From assembly GCF_024139115.2 (NCBI RefSeq), contig NC_085141.1, positions 367,063,925-367,127,924 on the forward strand: a DNA stretch of 64,000 bases. The letters run 5' to 3'. The notes under the pieces were generated by a model that was given only the letters and a program-made list of their open reading frames with translations, made no database searches and was not told the origin of the DNA. This DNA comes from Armigeres subalbatus (Eukaryota > Arthropoda > Insecta > Diptera > Culicidae). The translations under genes were made by a program, and so were the position numbers. Shown here piece after piece: positions 23,150 to 33,164 of this stretch (position 1 is the stretch's first letter; the number at the start of each line of letters is the position of its first letter).

Positions 23150-24584
23150 TGACATTGCTCACAAGTTTCATTACCCCAAAATATGACCCCATGCAAAATT
23201 TGAGCTCAACCGGACATGATTTAGGAGTGCCTAAAATTCATCAAAGTTTTGAAATTTTTACACATGAAAATTTTCCCAAGGGGGCCGGGGTCCAAAGGAA
23301 AAGTCAAAAATCGAATTTTTGTTTTTGATGCCAAATGACTTAAAAATGCATTAAACGTCGAGATCTGATGCTATTTAAAAAAAAATCGAACATTTTTGGG
23401 ACTTTTTTCAAATGATGACAATTTTTTTCATTGAATTTTAACACGCAAACGTTTTCGTAGCCTAAAATATCCCTCTATGAAAAATTTGAGCTAAATCGTA
23501 CATGATTAATCAAAACTTTTTTTTTTCTCACAAGGGGGAAATAATTTTTTTGTTTTTTGATGCCAAAGGACTCAAAATGCATGAAATTTTGATAATTAAT
23601 TCTTTGAAAAAAATCGACTGATTTTGGACTTCGAAAAAATTTCTTATGACGAAAACAATTTTTCATCGAATTCAAAAACCAGATGTTACGCAAACATTTC
23701 CTAAGCCCTAAAATATGCCCCTATGCAAAATTTGAGCTCCATCGAACACGATTTGAGGGTGCTCAAAATCTTGCTATCAAAATTTTGATTTTTTTGTAGC
23801 TTGATCTTTACACGTTGTGTTTTTAATTCATGCGGTACCGCGTAATAATATCCGCGTAAAAATAAACCTCAGTGTAATAAACATTGCCAATCTGACAATT
23901 TTCTCCGTAAATCTGATCTCAAAAGTTTTTAAAGTTACAAAAAAAATCTAAATTTTGATTGCAAGATTTTGAGCACCTCTAAATCATGTCCGATGGAGCT
24001 CACATTTTGCATAGGGGCATATTTTAGGGCTTAGGAAATGTTTGCGTAATGTCCGTTTTAAATTCGATGAAAAATTGTTTTCGCCATAAGGATTTTTTTT
24101 TCAAAGTTCCAAAAAAGTTGATTTTTTTTCAAAAAATTAATTCTCAAAGTTTCATGCATTTTGAGTCCTTTGGCATCAAAAAACAAAAAAAATCCCCTTG
24201 CGAGAAAAAAAAAGTTTTGATTAATTTTGAGCACCCCTAAATAATGTCCGATATAGTTCAAATTTAGCATCGGGGGATATTTTTGGCTACGAAAAAGTTT
24301 GTGTATCGTCTGATGTTAAAATTCGATCAAAAAAAGTCCCAAAAATGTTCTAAGAGAAAAAAAAGTTTTTTTTTTCAAAAATTATTTTTTTGAAATACCA
24401 TCAGATCTCGACGTTTCATGCATTTTTAAGTCATTTGGTATCAAAACCAAAAAAAAATCGATTTTCGGTTTTACTTTTGGGTCCCTCTTGGGAAAATTTT
24501 CCTGGGTAAAAATTTCAAAACTTTGATGAATTTTAGGCACCCCTAAATCATGTCCGATTGAGCTCAAATTTTGCATGGGGTCAT
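23150..24584. mobile_element. 1.43-kb palindrome of tandem 240-280-bp units
   Basis: The left arm (about 23165-23800) and right arm (about 23940-24584) are inverted copies. ATGACCCCATGCAAAATTTG near 23183 mirrors CAAATTTTGCATGGGGTCAT ending 24584. Within each arm a unit beginning CCCTATGCAAAATTTGAGCT recurs about three times (left near 23190, 23475 and 23720), so the arms are themselves tandem repeats. The spacer (23801-23939) holds the 10-bp palindrome GCGGTACCGC. No coding capacity. A SINE abuts the right end exactly. Confidence 0.75.
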
Positions 24585-24833
24585 CTTCTTCTTCTTATCG
24601 GCATTACATCCCCACACTGGGACAGAGCCGCCTCGCAACTTAGTGTTCATTAAGCACTTTCACAGTAATTAACTGCGAGGTTTCTAAGCCAAGTTACCAT
24701 TTTTGCATTCGTATATCATGAGGGCTAATACGATGATACTTTTATACCCAGAGAAGTCGAGACAATTTCCAATCCGAAAATTGCCTAGACCGGCACCGGG
24801 AATCGAACCCAGCCACCCTCAGCATGGTCTTGC
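24585..24833 (-). mobile_element. 5'-truncated tRNA-headed SINE
   Basis: Starts with the (GAA)n 3' end (CTTCTTCTTCTT on +) at the last base of the palindrome arm and runs to GCATGGTCTTGC. The B-box region is present (GGAATCGAACCC on +), but the A-box end is missing and sequence jumps into LINE-derived DNA. Confidence 0.8.
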
Positions 24834-24839
24834 GTGTTT

Positions 24840-26080
24840 AGTTTGTGTTACGTTTCGCAAAGAGGGGTCCTAGTTCATAGCCGAGTCTGTTTGATTTCAA
24901 GAGGGTTTAGGTTGTGGTCCGTTATTTCTTGAAAATTGACCAGTTTCAATGCAGGGGTCTTCATTCGTTGGATTGTCGTGGGGTGACGCCAGGTTTACTG
25001 TAGTGTAAAGTGGACGTCTTTTAAGGAGCTTATGATGTTCCTCTTGTCCAACGGGTTGCTTTGTAGGGCCGAATAGGCGTTGGAGATGTTGTTGTTAATG
25101 CGGTCTGTGTGGTAGTATTGACATATGCTGAGGATATGGGCTGTTATATGTTAGGCTGGAATTGCACTCCTCGCATCTGTTATGAAATTTACAGAAATTT
25201 CGTCGTTTGCCCATGCTGCCGGGACTTCTCTGCTCAGAAAACCGTCGTTTCTTCCGAGATTAGCTACTGCGTCTGGGTATTCGTTGCCTCGTATTCCTGC
25301 ATGGTACCCAGATGAGCGTGATGTTGCTGTTGACTTCGGACTCGATCGCTTGAATCCATGGTTGCCTGATAGCTGGCGACGCCAGTGCCGTTAAGACACT
25401 AGCCGAGTCCGATACGATGATGATTGGAAGGGTGCTGGGTATGACCATGGCCCTGAAGATGGCGGTTGCTTCGGCTGAAAAAAAAAAACCGTCCAGCAAC
25501 GGTATGACAGTCGATGGGATTCGTTGTTGGTAGACGAATATATTCCGAAGCCGACTTTGTCGGCGGCCTTGGAGCTATCTGTGGACTGGGTATACCCCGT
25601 TAGGCATAAGTACGTTAGGCATAACGGACGATAGGCATAATGTACGTTAGGCATAATGGACGTTAGGCATAAAATGACCCAAAGAACAGCCTATTACATA
25701 AAGAAGGCAGAATTATGCCAAACGTCCATTATGCCTAACGTCCATTATGCCTAACGTACTTATGCCTATCGTCCTTATGCCTAACGTACTTATGCCTAAC
25801 GTCGCGGACCCCTATGGACTAGATGCCATGATTCGGGTACTCTTCCCGGTTGTGGTTCTTGAAGCTTTCCTGGGCTTCGATTGGGTTCGGGTTTCTTTTC
25901 ATGTGTCCTTTTAGCATGAGGTCTATTTTGGTTTTTCGAGCCAAGACGTTCGAGGCCGGCAATCTTGGAGATGTGTTTTCCACAAAGGTTTTGGAAGGCC
26001 TTATTGGCGTTATCGTTTAGGTGTTCGGGGTTTTGGCTCGCTTTCTTGTGTTCGGTGTAACCATTAGCTCTGTTGCAGAG
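24840..26080 (-). pseudogene. I-like non-LTR retrotransposon 3' end with RNase H domain
   Basis: The minus strand holds an RNase H domain in broken frames. TDSSKAADKVGFGIYSS (about 25525-25580) has the first catalytic Asp, and SAEATAIFRAM (about 25450-25480) has the Glu. SDSASVLTAL (about 25380-25415) has the second Asp. In another frame, GNEYPDAVANLGRN (about 25245-25290) carries the last Asp. All four acidic residues are visible, with TDGS changed to TDSS. RNase H removes the RNA template strand during reverse transcription in I-type elements. Sequence upstream on the minus strand (25805-26080) is interrupted by a hairpin at 25598-25801. It is not collinear with the RT remnant at 22300-22920, so it belongs to another copy. 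Confidence 0.75.
25598..25801. mobile_element. 204-bp hairpin of 16-bp repeats, nested in LINE
   Basis: The left arm is about five units of CGTTAGGCATAATGGA type and the right arm is about six units of TATGCCTAACGTCCAT type, the exact inverse. The short middle is AAAATGACCCAAAGAACAGC onward. It interrupts the LINE RNase H region just upstream of TDSS. Confidence 0.85.
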
Positions 26081-26154
26081 GGCGGCGCGACACCTCGAGG
26101 GCTTAATCGCGACACCTCGACTTTCGATTATGAAACTGATGACTGTTCAAACTG

Positions 26155-26400
26155 ATGATTTCATTCAATGCCGCCATCTGGGGTGACAATGGGTCTGGGG
26201 GGAGAGAATGGGTCATTGCTCTCACCGGCAGTCTGGAGGTCGTAGAGCAAAATCGTTCAAAAAGGTCTCTTATATTTTAGTCTTCTTGCCCTCAGATACA
26301 TTCAATCTATTCTACAAGCATTCTAAGTAGTTGAAACAGTTACCCGTTCTCACCCCCATTTGACCCATTGTCACCCCCGACGACGGTATATTCATTTCAA
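26155..26400. mobile_element. Short palindromic element
   Basis: GGGGTGACAATGGGTCTGGG near 26170 is mirrored by CCCATTTGACCCATTGTCAC near 26350. Homology extends outward (TTTCATTCAATG against ATTCATTTCAATT) for about 65 bp per arm. Non-coding. Confidence 0.55.
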
Positions 26401-26730
26401 TTATTACTCTGAAAAAATGTGCTACATTGTAGCTCATCATCCAGATCAACACGTTATTTTCTCCGTAAACATTGCCCGAGGCTTTTCGATTTTGAAAGAT
26501 TTTTTCTTCAGCAGAAATCGACAAACGTGGCTGGTCTGAATTATATGTTGAGCATTGGGTTTCGACCGTCCAATTTAACATAGAAACGTTTGTTAAGGAG
26601 AAATGATGATCGACAACTGACCACTGTACACAACCACATTTTTTTAGTGATTTTTTTGTTACGCAATCCATCTTTATAAAAAAAGCACTGTTGTGACGGA
26701 ATTTTCCTGGGCAATGTCTAATTATTGTAC

Positions 26731-26754
26731 ACATACTTTTTGGAACTAAGCGTT
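26731..26754 (+). repeat. 24-bp direct repeat, left copy
   Basis: The 24 bases beginning ACATACTTTTTGGAACTAAG are identical to 27473-27496. The 718 bp between them include a palindromic element and a GCTAT microsatellite. Confidence 0.85.
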
Positions 26755-26830
26755 CAGTGCGTGTTGGCTCTTGTTTCGGACGGCAGAACGATCGCGCGAT
26801 TTGCCGAAATTTTGTGTTTTGTTTTGTTTT
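26755..26830 (+). repeat. GC-rich repeat edge shared with 43745-43805
   Basis: GTGCGTG, TCTTGTTTCGGACGGCAGAA, then CGATCGCGCGAT recurs in inverse orientation at about 43745-43805. Identity unknown. It may be a retrotransposon 5' end. Confidence 0.5.
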
Positions 26831-27132
26831 TCCCTTAGGATGGTTCGTAAGTAAATTGATGGATATATTTTATTACTTTTACAGCATATACTTTTATTGA
26901 CAAACGCTCTATATTGTCGAATAGAGCTCCCTATTATTCACCTTTCCCACTAACACAAATTTTCCTTCCCGAGACATCTATGAAGGTAGTATGGGTTCCC
27001 TGCATCTTCACTAGTAGATGTTGAACTAACATTCCTTCCCTTCCTTCCGTGATTGTAAGGACGTGGCCAGGTATACAACTGCTACTGTATAGGAAAAGGT
27101 ACTAATCCCAAGTACCAATTTGCGACAATATA

Positions 27133-27420
27133 CAGTAGATTGCTCAATTCAAGCTCTGTCTGGTAAGGGGCGGGTGTCGCGGAGAGGGTTCTCTTCGTCG
27201 ACTTCCCCTCATTTGAATGAAAGTGACAGGCAGGGAGTTTCTTTGCAGTTTATCACCTCAGAATGCAAGTTCGCATTGTATTTCTTTCGTTCTGAAGTGA
27301 TAAACCACAGAGAGATCTGCTGCTTGTCACTTTTGTTTAAGGGAGGGGGGGTCGACGGGGAGAGTCTTTTCTTGCGACATTCGCCCTTATTCCAGATGGA
27401 GCTTGAATTGAGCATTGTAT
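27133..27420. mobile_element. 290-bp palindromic element
   Basis: The left end ATTGCTCAATTCAAGCTC matches the inverse of the right end GAGCTTGAATTGAGCAT. Homology continues inward through GTCGAC, AAGTGACA and GTTTATCAC for about 140 bp per arm. The paired open frames on each strand are mirror images of each other and not genes. Confidence 0.75.
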
Positions 27421-27450
27421 AGCCACCCACGATTTGTACAATCACATATG

Positions 27451-27472
27451 CTGTGCTATGCTATGCTATGCT
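27451..27472 (+). repeat. Microsatellite (GCTAT)n
   Basis: CTGTGCTATGCTATGCTATG followed by CT, about four units, directly before the right copy of the 24-bp direct repeat. Confidence 0.85.
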
Positions 27473-27496
27473 ACATACTTTTTGGAACTAAGCGTT
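27473..27496 (+). repeat. 24-bp direct repeat, right copy
   Basis: Identical to 26731-26754. Sequence beyond diverges immediately. Confidence 0.85.
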
Positions 27497-28370
27497 GACC
27501 GATTTGCTTGTCCAAAAATGTCAAATTTGCGAAATTGTCAATAAAATTTCCCAAATTGTCGAAATCAATATAATTTCTTCGCTAATAGTAGGGTTATTTG
27601 TCTAGCTTTCCATTGGTATACAAATATCGGCATAAGGTCAACTAGGGCCAAAGTTATAGACCAAAGACAAAAGAGTGCCCACAACCGAACCTCCTCCCCC
27701 ACTATTATTCGAAGGTGAGATAATGGTCGTGCCTGAAATCTTCTAATTAGTTTAAGTGCTATCATATTCGTTTTATGGTGTACAAAATAGTGATAACTGT
27801 CTATAAGTTACATCAGTGAACTGTTAAAAAAATCATTTTGACTGGTAATTAATTTTATTGATAAAGTTATGGAATAACAAAAATATAACATGTACAACAC
27901 TGCAGCGTAGTCGTTAAATGAGATCAAAAGACTTGGATCCTGTAACAAGCCAGAAAAATATTGTTTATCGTCATTTGCGTTCACACATGTACCTACCAAA
28001 ACAAGACTATAAAATTTCGACCCATATAAGAAAAAAATTTGAACTTGTTTACCAGTTGTGCCGTTTTTCTTCCGCTAAAGCATAAAACCCTCTACCTGTT
28101 ACCCAGAGACGCATTCACCCATATCACATTCTTTTTTACGATCATCTCTCTGATTACCGGCACTGAAAGGCAAATTTTTGGATAACATTCGACCAACTCA
28201 ATAACAAGCAACCTCAATTCAACGGTGGTTGTAAATAGACACTCAAAACACCAACTCAAATTACTGTTTCTGGGAAATGAAACCCGTTTGACGTTCCGCT
28301 TGTAATTGCTCGGAGGAAAATAGTCAACACAGGGAAAAAAATACCAACATAGAACGACAATCCGGTGAAC
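27497..28370. other. Non-coding, no feature recognised
   Basis: AT-rich, no long frames. A degenerate CAAATTGTCGAAAT motif repeats near 27515-27565. Confidence 0.3.
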
Positions 28371-28379
28371 CGCCAAAAT

Positions 28380-28770
28380 TTAATTCCGGAAGCAGCGGTA
28401 AGGATTTATGAGATGATATTTATCATTCGACATTGTAAATGGGTCTCCTAGGTCGCACCGACGCCGCGCCGTAGAGAAGCCGCACTCTCCAACAACACGT
28501 GCCTGGCTGACTAAACAGAAGCAACAGAAATTTCGGCACTTGAGTTTCCACCCACCTGGACAAAACAACAGCACGTACCTTGGGGTACCTTGCCGCCAGA
28601 TTGCTGTGTGAAAGCGTCGCGTCGCTCGTAGCATCTATCGATGCGATGGAATGGGAAGCCGGGAATATTTGCCTGGTTGAGTAGAGTATTTTTTTTAGGC
28701 CTGGCTTTCGGCAGCACCCGGACCACCACTGGACCAGTCAGCCACCCCACAATATGACAAAATGACTAAC
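28380..28770. promoter_or_regulatory. GC-richer unique island, candidate cis-regulatory DNA
   Basis: Composition rises in GC against AT-rich, repeat-dense flanks, and none of the sequence recurs in the window. It includes CACCTGG (E-box-like), CACGTG within ACAACACGTGCC, and TTTATGAGATGATA. The short overlapping minus frames have no recognisable domain. Regulatory function is inference from uniqueness and composition only. Confidence 0.25.
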
Positions 28771-29466
28771 AAAATTGAAAATAGGTCGTTTTTCATTAGG
28801 GGTGTGTGTATGAGAAATGAGGTTAGGATTTTCCGGAAAGTTTATTGTTCCGTTGGGAGAAAATTGATTGCAATTGAGAGGAAGAAGCCTGTTACGCGAC
28901 TACGATAACGGTGCGGAAATATGGCAGCAATATCCAGCACCGAGGCTCATAATGATTAAATTATGTTATTTTGTGGAATTTGTTTATAAAGGGCTCAATA
29001 AATTTTGGTGAATGTTGATTGTTGGCCGATGGTAAACAAATTGAAAATAGAAATCTACGCGATTTTATTATTTTACTGCTTGTCAAGCATCGAGTGTAAA
29101 AAAATGCAATCTAAGCTTTCTTTTGTCTTCGAAGAAAAATCCACGCGGATACTCTTGCCTTCCCCTTCGAACAGAAGCTTGGCAGATGGAAGGCCGTGCG
29201 ATTTATATCGTAACCAAAATTATCCTCCGCAAGCTTTCAAATCCACTCCTATATGAAAATATTCATGCCTGCCGTATTCCAACGGAACTACATTAAAGTT
29301 CTATTTTTAGCACAATTATTTTTTCTTAATTTTCGCAATACTTAACACTATTCTGATATAAATAAGTGCTGCTTGAGATGGACAACGGTTCTGTCATTCA
29401 TAGGGACAAGAGCGGAACGTCGGATGTAGGAGCAACAGAGTATTTGTTGAAATTCAATCTTAAATC
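28771..29466. other. Non-coding flank of the 23-bp array
   Basis: AT-rich with no recognised repeat. An 83-codon open frame at 29005-29256 on + has no domain I recognise, and I do not call it a gene. Confidence 0.3.
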
Positions 29467-30450
29467 CTTGGGAAATTCCTTCGAATTTCCTTGGGAAATT
29501 CCTTCGAATTTCCTTGGGAAATTCCTTCGAATTTCCTTGGGAAATTCCTTCGAATTTCCTTGGGAAATTCCTTCGAATTTCCTTGGGAAATTCCTTCGAA
29601 CTTCCTTGGGAAATTCCTTCGAATTTCCTTGGGAAATTCCTTCGAATTTCCTTGGGAAATTCCTTCGAATTTCCTTGGGAAATTCCTTCGAATTTCCTTG
29701 GGAAATTCCTTCGAATTTCCTTGGGAAATTCCTTCGAATTTCCTTGGGAAATTCCTTCGAATTTCCTTGGGAAATTCCTTCGAATTTCCTTGGGAAATTC
29801 CTTCGAATTTCCTTGGGAAATTCCTTCGAATTTCCTTGGGAAATTCCTTCGAATTTCCTTGGGAAATTCCTTCGAATTTCCTTGGGAAATTCCTTCGAAT
29901 TTCCTTGGGAAATTCCTTCGAATTTCCTTGGCAAATTCCTTCGAATTTCCTTGGGAAATTCCTCCGAATTTCCTTGGGAAATTCCTTCGAATTTCCTTGG
30001 GAAATTCCTTCGAATTTCCTTGGGAATTTCCTTCGAATTTCCTTGGGAAATTCCTTCGAATTTCACGGGAAATTCCTTCGAATTTCCTTGGGAAATTCCT
30101 TCGAATTTCCTTGGGAAATTCCTTCGAATTTCCTTGGGAAATTCCTTCGAATTTCCTTGGGAAATTCCTTCGAATTTCCTTGGGAAATTCCTTCGAATTT
30201 CCTTGGGAAATTCCTTCGAATTTCCTTGGGAAATTCCTTCGAATTTCCTTGGGAAATTCCTTCGAATTTCCTTGGGAAATTCTTTCGAATTTCCTTCGAA
30301 TTTCCTTGGGAAATTCCTTCAAATTTCCTTGGAAAATTCCTTCGAATTTCATTGGGAAGTTCCTTCGAACTTCCTTGGGAAATTCCTTCGAATTTCCTTG
30401 GGAAATTCCTTCGAATTTCCTTGGGAAATATTTTCAAACTTCATTGAGAA
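29467..30450 (+). repeat. 23-bp satellite array, about 42 units, with kappaB-consensus motif
   Basis: The unit is CCTTGGGAAATTCCTTCGAA plus TTT, repeated with very few changes. Each unit contains GGGAAATTCC, which fits the Rel/NF-kappaB consensus GGGRNNYYCC, and a dyad of GGAAATT and AATTTCC around a 6-base loop. Deviating units include GGCAAATTCC near 29930, GGGAATTTCC near 30023, GGGAAATTCT near 30278, GGAAAATTCC near 30330 and GGGAAGTTCC near 30354, plus one short unit near 30290. Because 23 is not a multiple of 3 and the unit lacks stops, long open frames appear in several frames on both strands. These are not genes. Confidence 0.95.
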
Positions 30451-30900
30451 ACTCTTTCGATTTTTCTTGGAACATCATTTTCAATTTTCTTGGGAAATTC
30501 TCCAATCTTGAGAAATTGTTCCGAATTTCTTGGGATTTTTTTTTTAAATTTCCTCGGGAAATATTTTCGGGGAATGATTTCCTCAAAAAATGCTTCCAAA
30601 ATGCGTAGAACTTTTTTCACAATTTCGAAAAAACATTTCAACATCTTTTCGGGAAATTCATTCTAATTGATCCAAATTTTACCGACTTATTTTTTCGAAT
30701 GTTTTCCACATTTTTTCTAATTGCCTTGGATTTCTTTAATTTGTTTTTCCCTGGGAAGTATTTCAAAATTTTCTCGGGGAATCCGTCTGATTTCCTCCCC
30801 GTTTCCTTCTTGGGAAACTAGTCCGAATTTCTTCGGTCCATTTTTCCAAATTTCCACATGATATTCTTTGGTGGAACCGCCTTTCGGGGAAATGCGTGCG
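30451..30900 (+). repeat. Decayed extension of the 23-bp array
   Basis: TTGAGAAACTCTTTCGA, TTGGGAAATTCTCC, CTCGGGAAATATTTTC and TCGGGGAATCCGTCTGA are diverged units that lose phase toward 30.9 kb. The left border at 29467 is sharp by comparison. Confidence 0.7.
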
Positions 30901-32660
30901 AAATTTCTGCAAGTATTGTTTTCACCAGTCCTCATAGAAATTTTTTATTTACGCAAATGTTTAAATTCTGAATCGGCGTTAAGACTGATTTTGAACAACA
31001 GCTTATGCATAATAAAATCAAAGCGATGTTGAAGTCTGATGCTGTTAAAAGCAAACTGATATTTTTCCTAATTATTTTAGAGCAAAAACTTTCGTTGAAG
31101 AAGTTTCGTAATTTTTACTCAAAATTGCCAAAACAACAGGCCTAAATGTCACAAAAATGCATTGATAAACAAAACAGAAATGTGTAGCTATTTGTGCTCC
31201 ACGGTGCTGTCTATGAGTCGTGTCTTTATGTGCATTTTTTGTCTTCAGAAATTTAACACCAAAGGCTTATGTTAATATCAAGTAAAACGTTCACCTAACA
31301 TATCACAAATTATTATTTTGTGAATGCGCAACTCTATGTTAATAGAAAGATATTTAACTATCAGAACTTTTCAGGTTGAGCAAACGCCGAAGAATTTGAA
31401 GCCTGTGACAAAACCAATCAACATTAGATGATCAACAGAGGCAGTTTTACCGTATGATAAAATGTTACAGCACTACGACTACTAACTGTAGGCAGGCAGC
31501 CACCCGCTTCAAAATCAAAACACATAATCAAGATTAATGGGGCTGAACAGTTCTGCAGGAAATGATAATAAAATTTGTGATTTATGTGCTCCTTCATGTT
31601 GGGCGGCGGTCACACATCACCCATTTACGGGTGAGTGTATTCGATTGCGTAGAAATTGCATGAAGGCGACATATGTTCCCTGCTACAAGTATTTCGACCA
31701 AAGAGAACATGACAAGATGAAACGAGTGAGAACGTAGGGTTTGTGTTTTTTGCGATGCATTCTCTTGGCCTGTATTAGAAGACTTAGAAGTTTAAATATT
31801 GTACTCAGATAGCTCACCTATCTTGGATAAATATATCAGCATTAAATAAAAACTTGAAACAGGTAATCCTTTGTGTGGTAGGTCAGACAATTATGAAAAC
31901 ATTTTAAGAATATACAATTGCAAATAAGCTCAATAAAATTTAAAGAATCTTCCGGTCTTATTTCCAATACAATGTTTGTGTTTTTTATTGATCCTGTCTG
32001 GAACTGTCTCAACAAAACTCTTGCCCATTTGTCGTTGGAATAGTGTTTTATTTTTTTGCGTATCATTTGGGCAATATATTGCACACACGTGGAACAAATC
32101 GACGCTGTCGTCCTCATCGTTTGTCGTCCTACGTAGTCGCACCATATTCAGAGGTCAGTGTGCGGAATTCGGGTATTCGGCCACTACTATGTATGTATAA
32201 GCGAAGAGCGATTTATGTTCTACACCGTATCCACCGAAAATGCAGTTGAAGTGGAGTAGGCGCCAGACAGCGAGCCATGCCATGGTTCTTGGCTTTACCG
32301 CTATGGTGACCGACCGAAAAAGCACTGGACCATCTATGATGAAGGTACGACGGCGAAGCAGTGCATGTGTGTGGCTGCGTCCCAACTGACCATTTTTTTT
32401 CGTCTTTCGAATCCTTGTCGGTAGTTCCGCCGGAAGCTCCCAGTAAGCTCCGAGTTTTTACTCCTTCAATTGGCTTGTCTGGCAGGTATGCAAATTATGA
32501 TCGTTCAGGGCAGAGATTTATGAAGTGGATTTCCTTTTTTCACAAAGAGCATCATGTCTTCTAATTTCAGTATGGAAGTGGTCCCCTCCGAATGGGGAAG
32601 TGGAATTGATTTTTTCACAATTTTGACAAATTGCTTGATTGCCATTTTTAGTAAATGCAC
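30901..32660. other. Non-coding, one small unexplained frame
   Basis: Mostly AT-rich without repeats I recognise. At 31537-31737 a 66-codon frame starts MGLNSSAGNDNK and includes CDLCAPSCW. A GTGAGT donor-like string lies within it (near 31630), so an exon is possible but unsupported. 32100-32400 is GC-richer and unassigned. Confidence 0.3.
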
Positions 32661-32666
32661 TGCATG

Positions 32667-32828
32667 GTTCGGCACCAACATTTCAAAAGGGCGAAATTGC
32701 CTTTGTAAAAAGAGCTTCTCACGTCTCTGGTGGGCTGATTTGTGCTCACCCAAGCAATCAAGCGCCAGTTGATGAACGAAGAGGATTCGCCGCTTCCATC
32801 GTCCTTTTGAAATGTTGGTGCCGAATTT
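32667..32828. mobile_element. 160-bp MITE with TIR TTCGGCACCAACATTTCAAA
   Basis: The left end TTCGGCACCAACATTTCAAA is matched by the reverse complement of the right end TTTGAAATGTTGGTGCCGAA. Non-coding interior. Confidence 0.8.
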
Positions 32829-33164
32829 ACGGTTAGCTGTAGAGGTGTGCGCCGGTTCGCAAATCGGCAACGGCGTTTTCGGCGTAACGCCGAACGCCAT
32901 TTTAGCCGGCGGCGGCGACGGTGGGAATCGGTGTGGCAAATTTTTTTGTTACGTTCGTTCCCAAAAGTTTTTGTTTTGCATTTTTCGGTTTTTGTTTTCC
33001 AAGAAATTAACGGAACAATCTTTTGAATTTCGCTTGAAAAGTCTGATGAACTTTTCCAAAATATTCATTTTGAAATTATTTTCGGATTCTTCATGAGATT
33101 TGTTTTGAAATTCCGAGAATTTTTTGGAATTTTCCAATGGGAAGCTCTTTGGAAATTTTATTGA
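32829..33164. other. Non-coding, CGGCG-rich then AT-rich
   Basis: 32850-32940 is dense in CGGCG and GCCGG strings (a low-complexity GC-rich repeat). The rest is AT-rich with T runs. No gene. Confidence 0.35.

Noticed and set aside
29348..30608. Five overlapping frames of 222-381 codons
   Set aside because: All read the same 23-bp repeat in different phases and both strands. The stop-free unit explains them.
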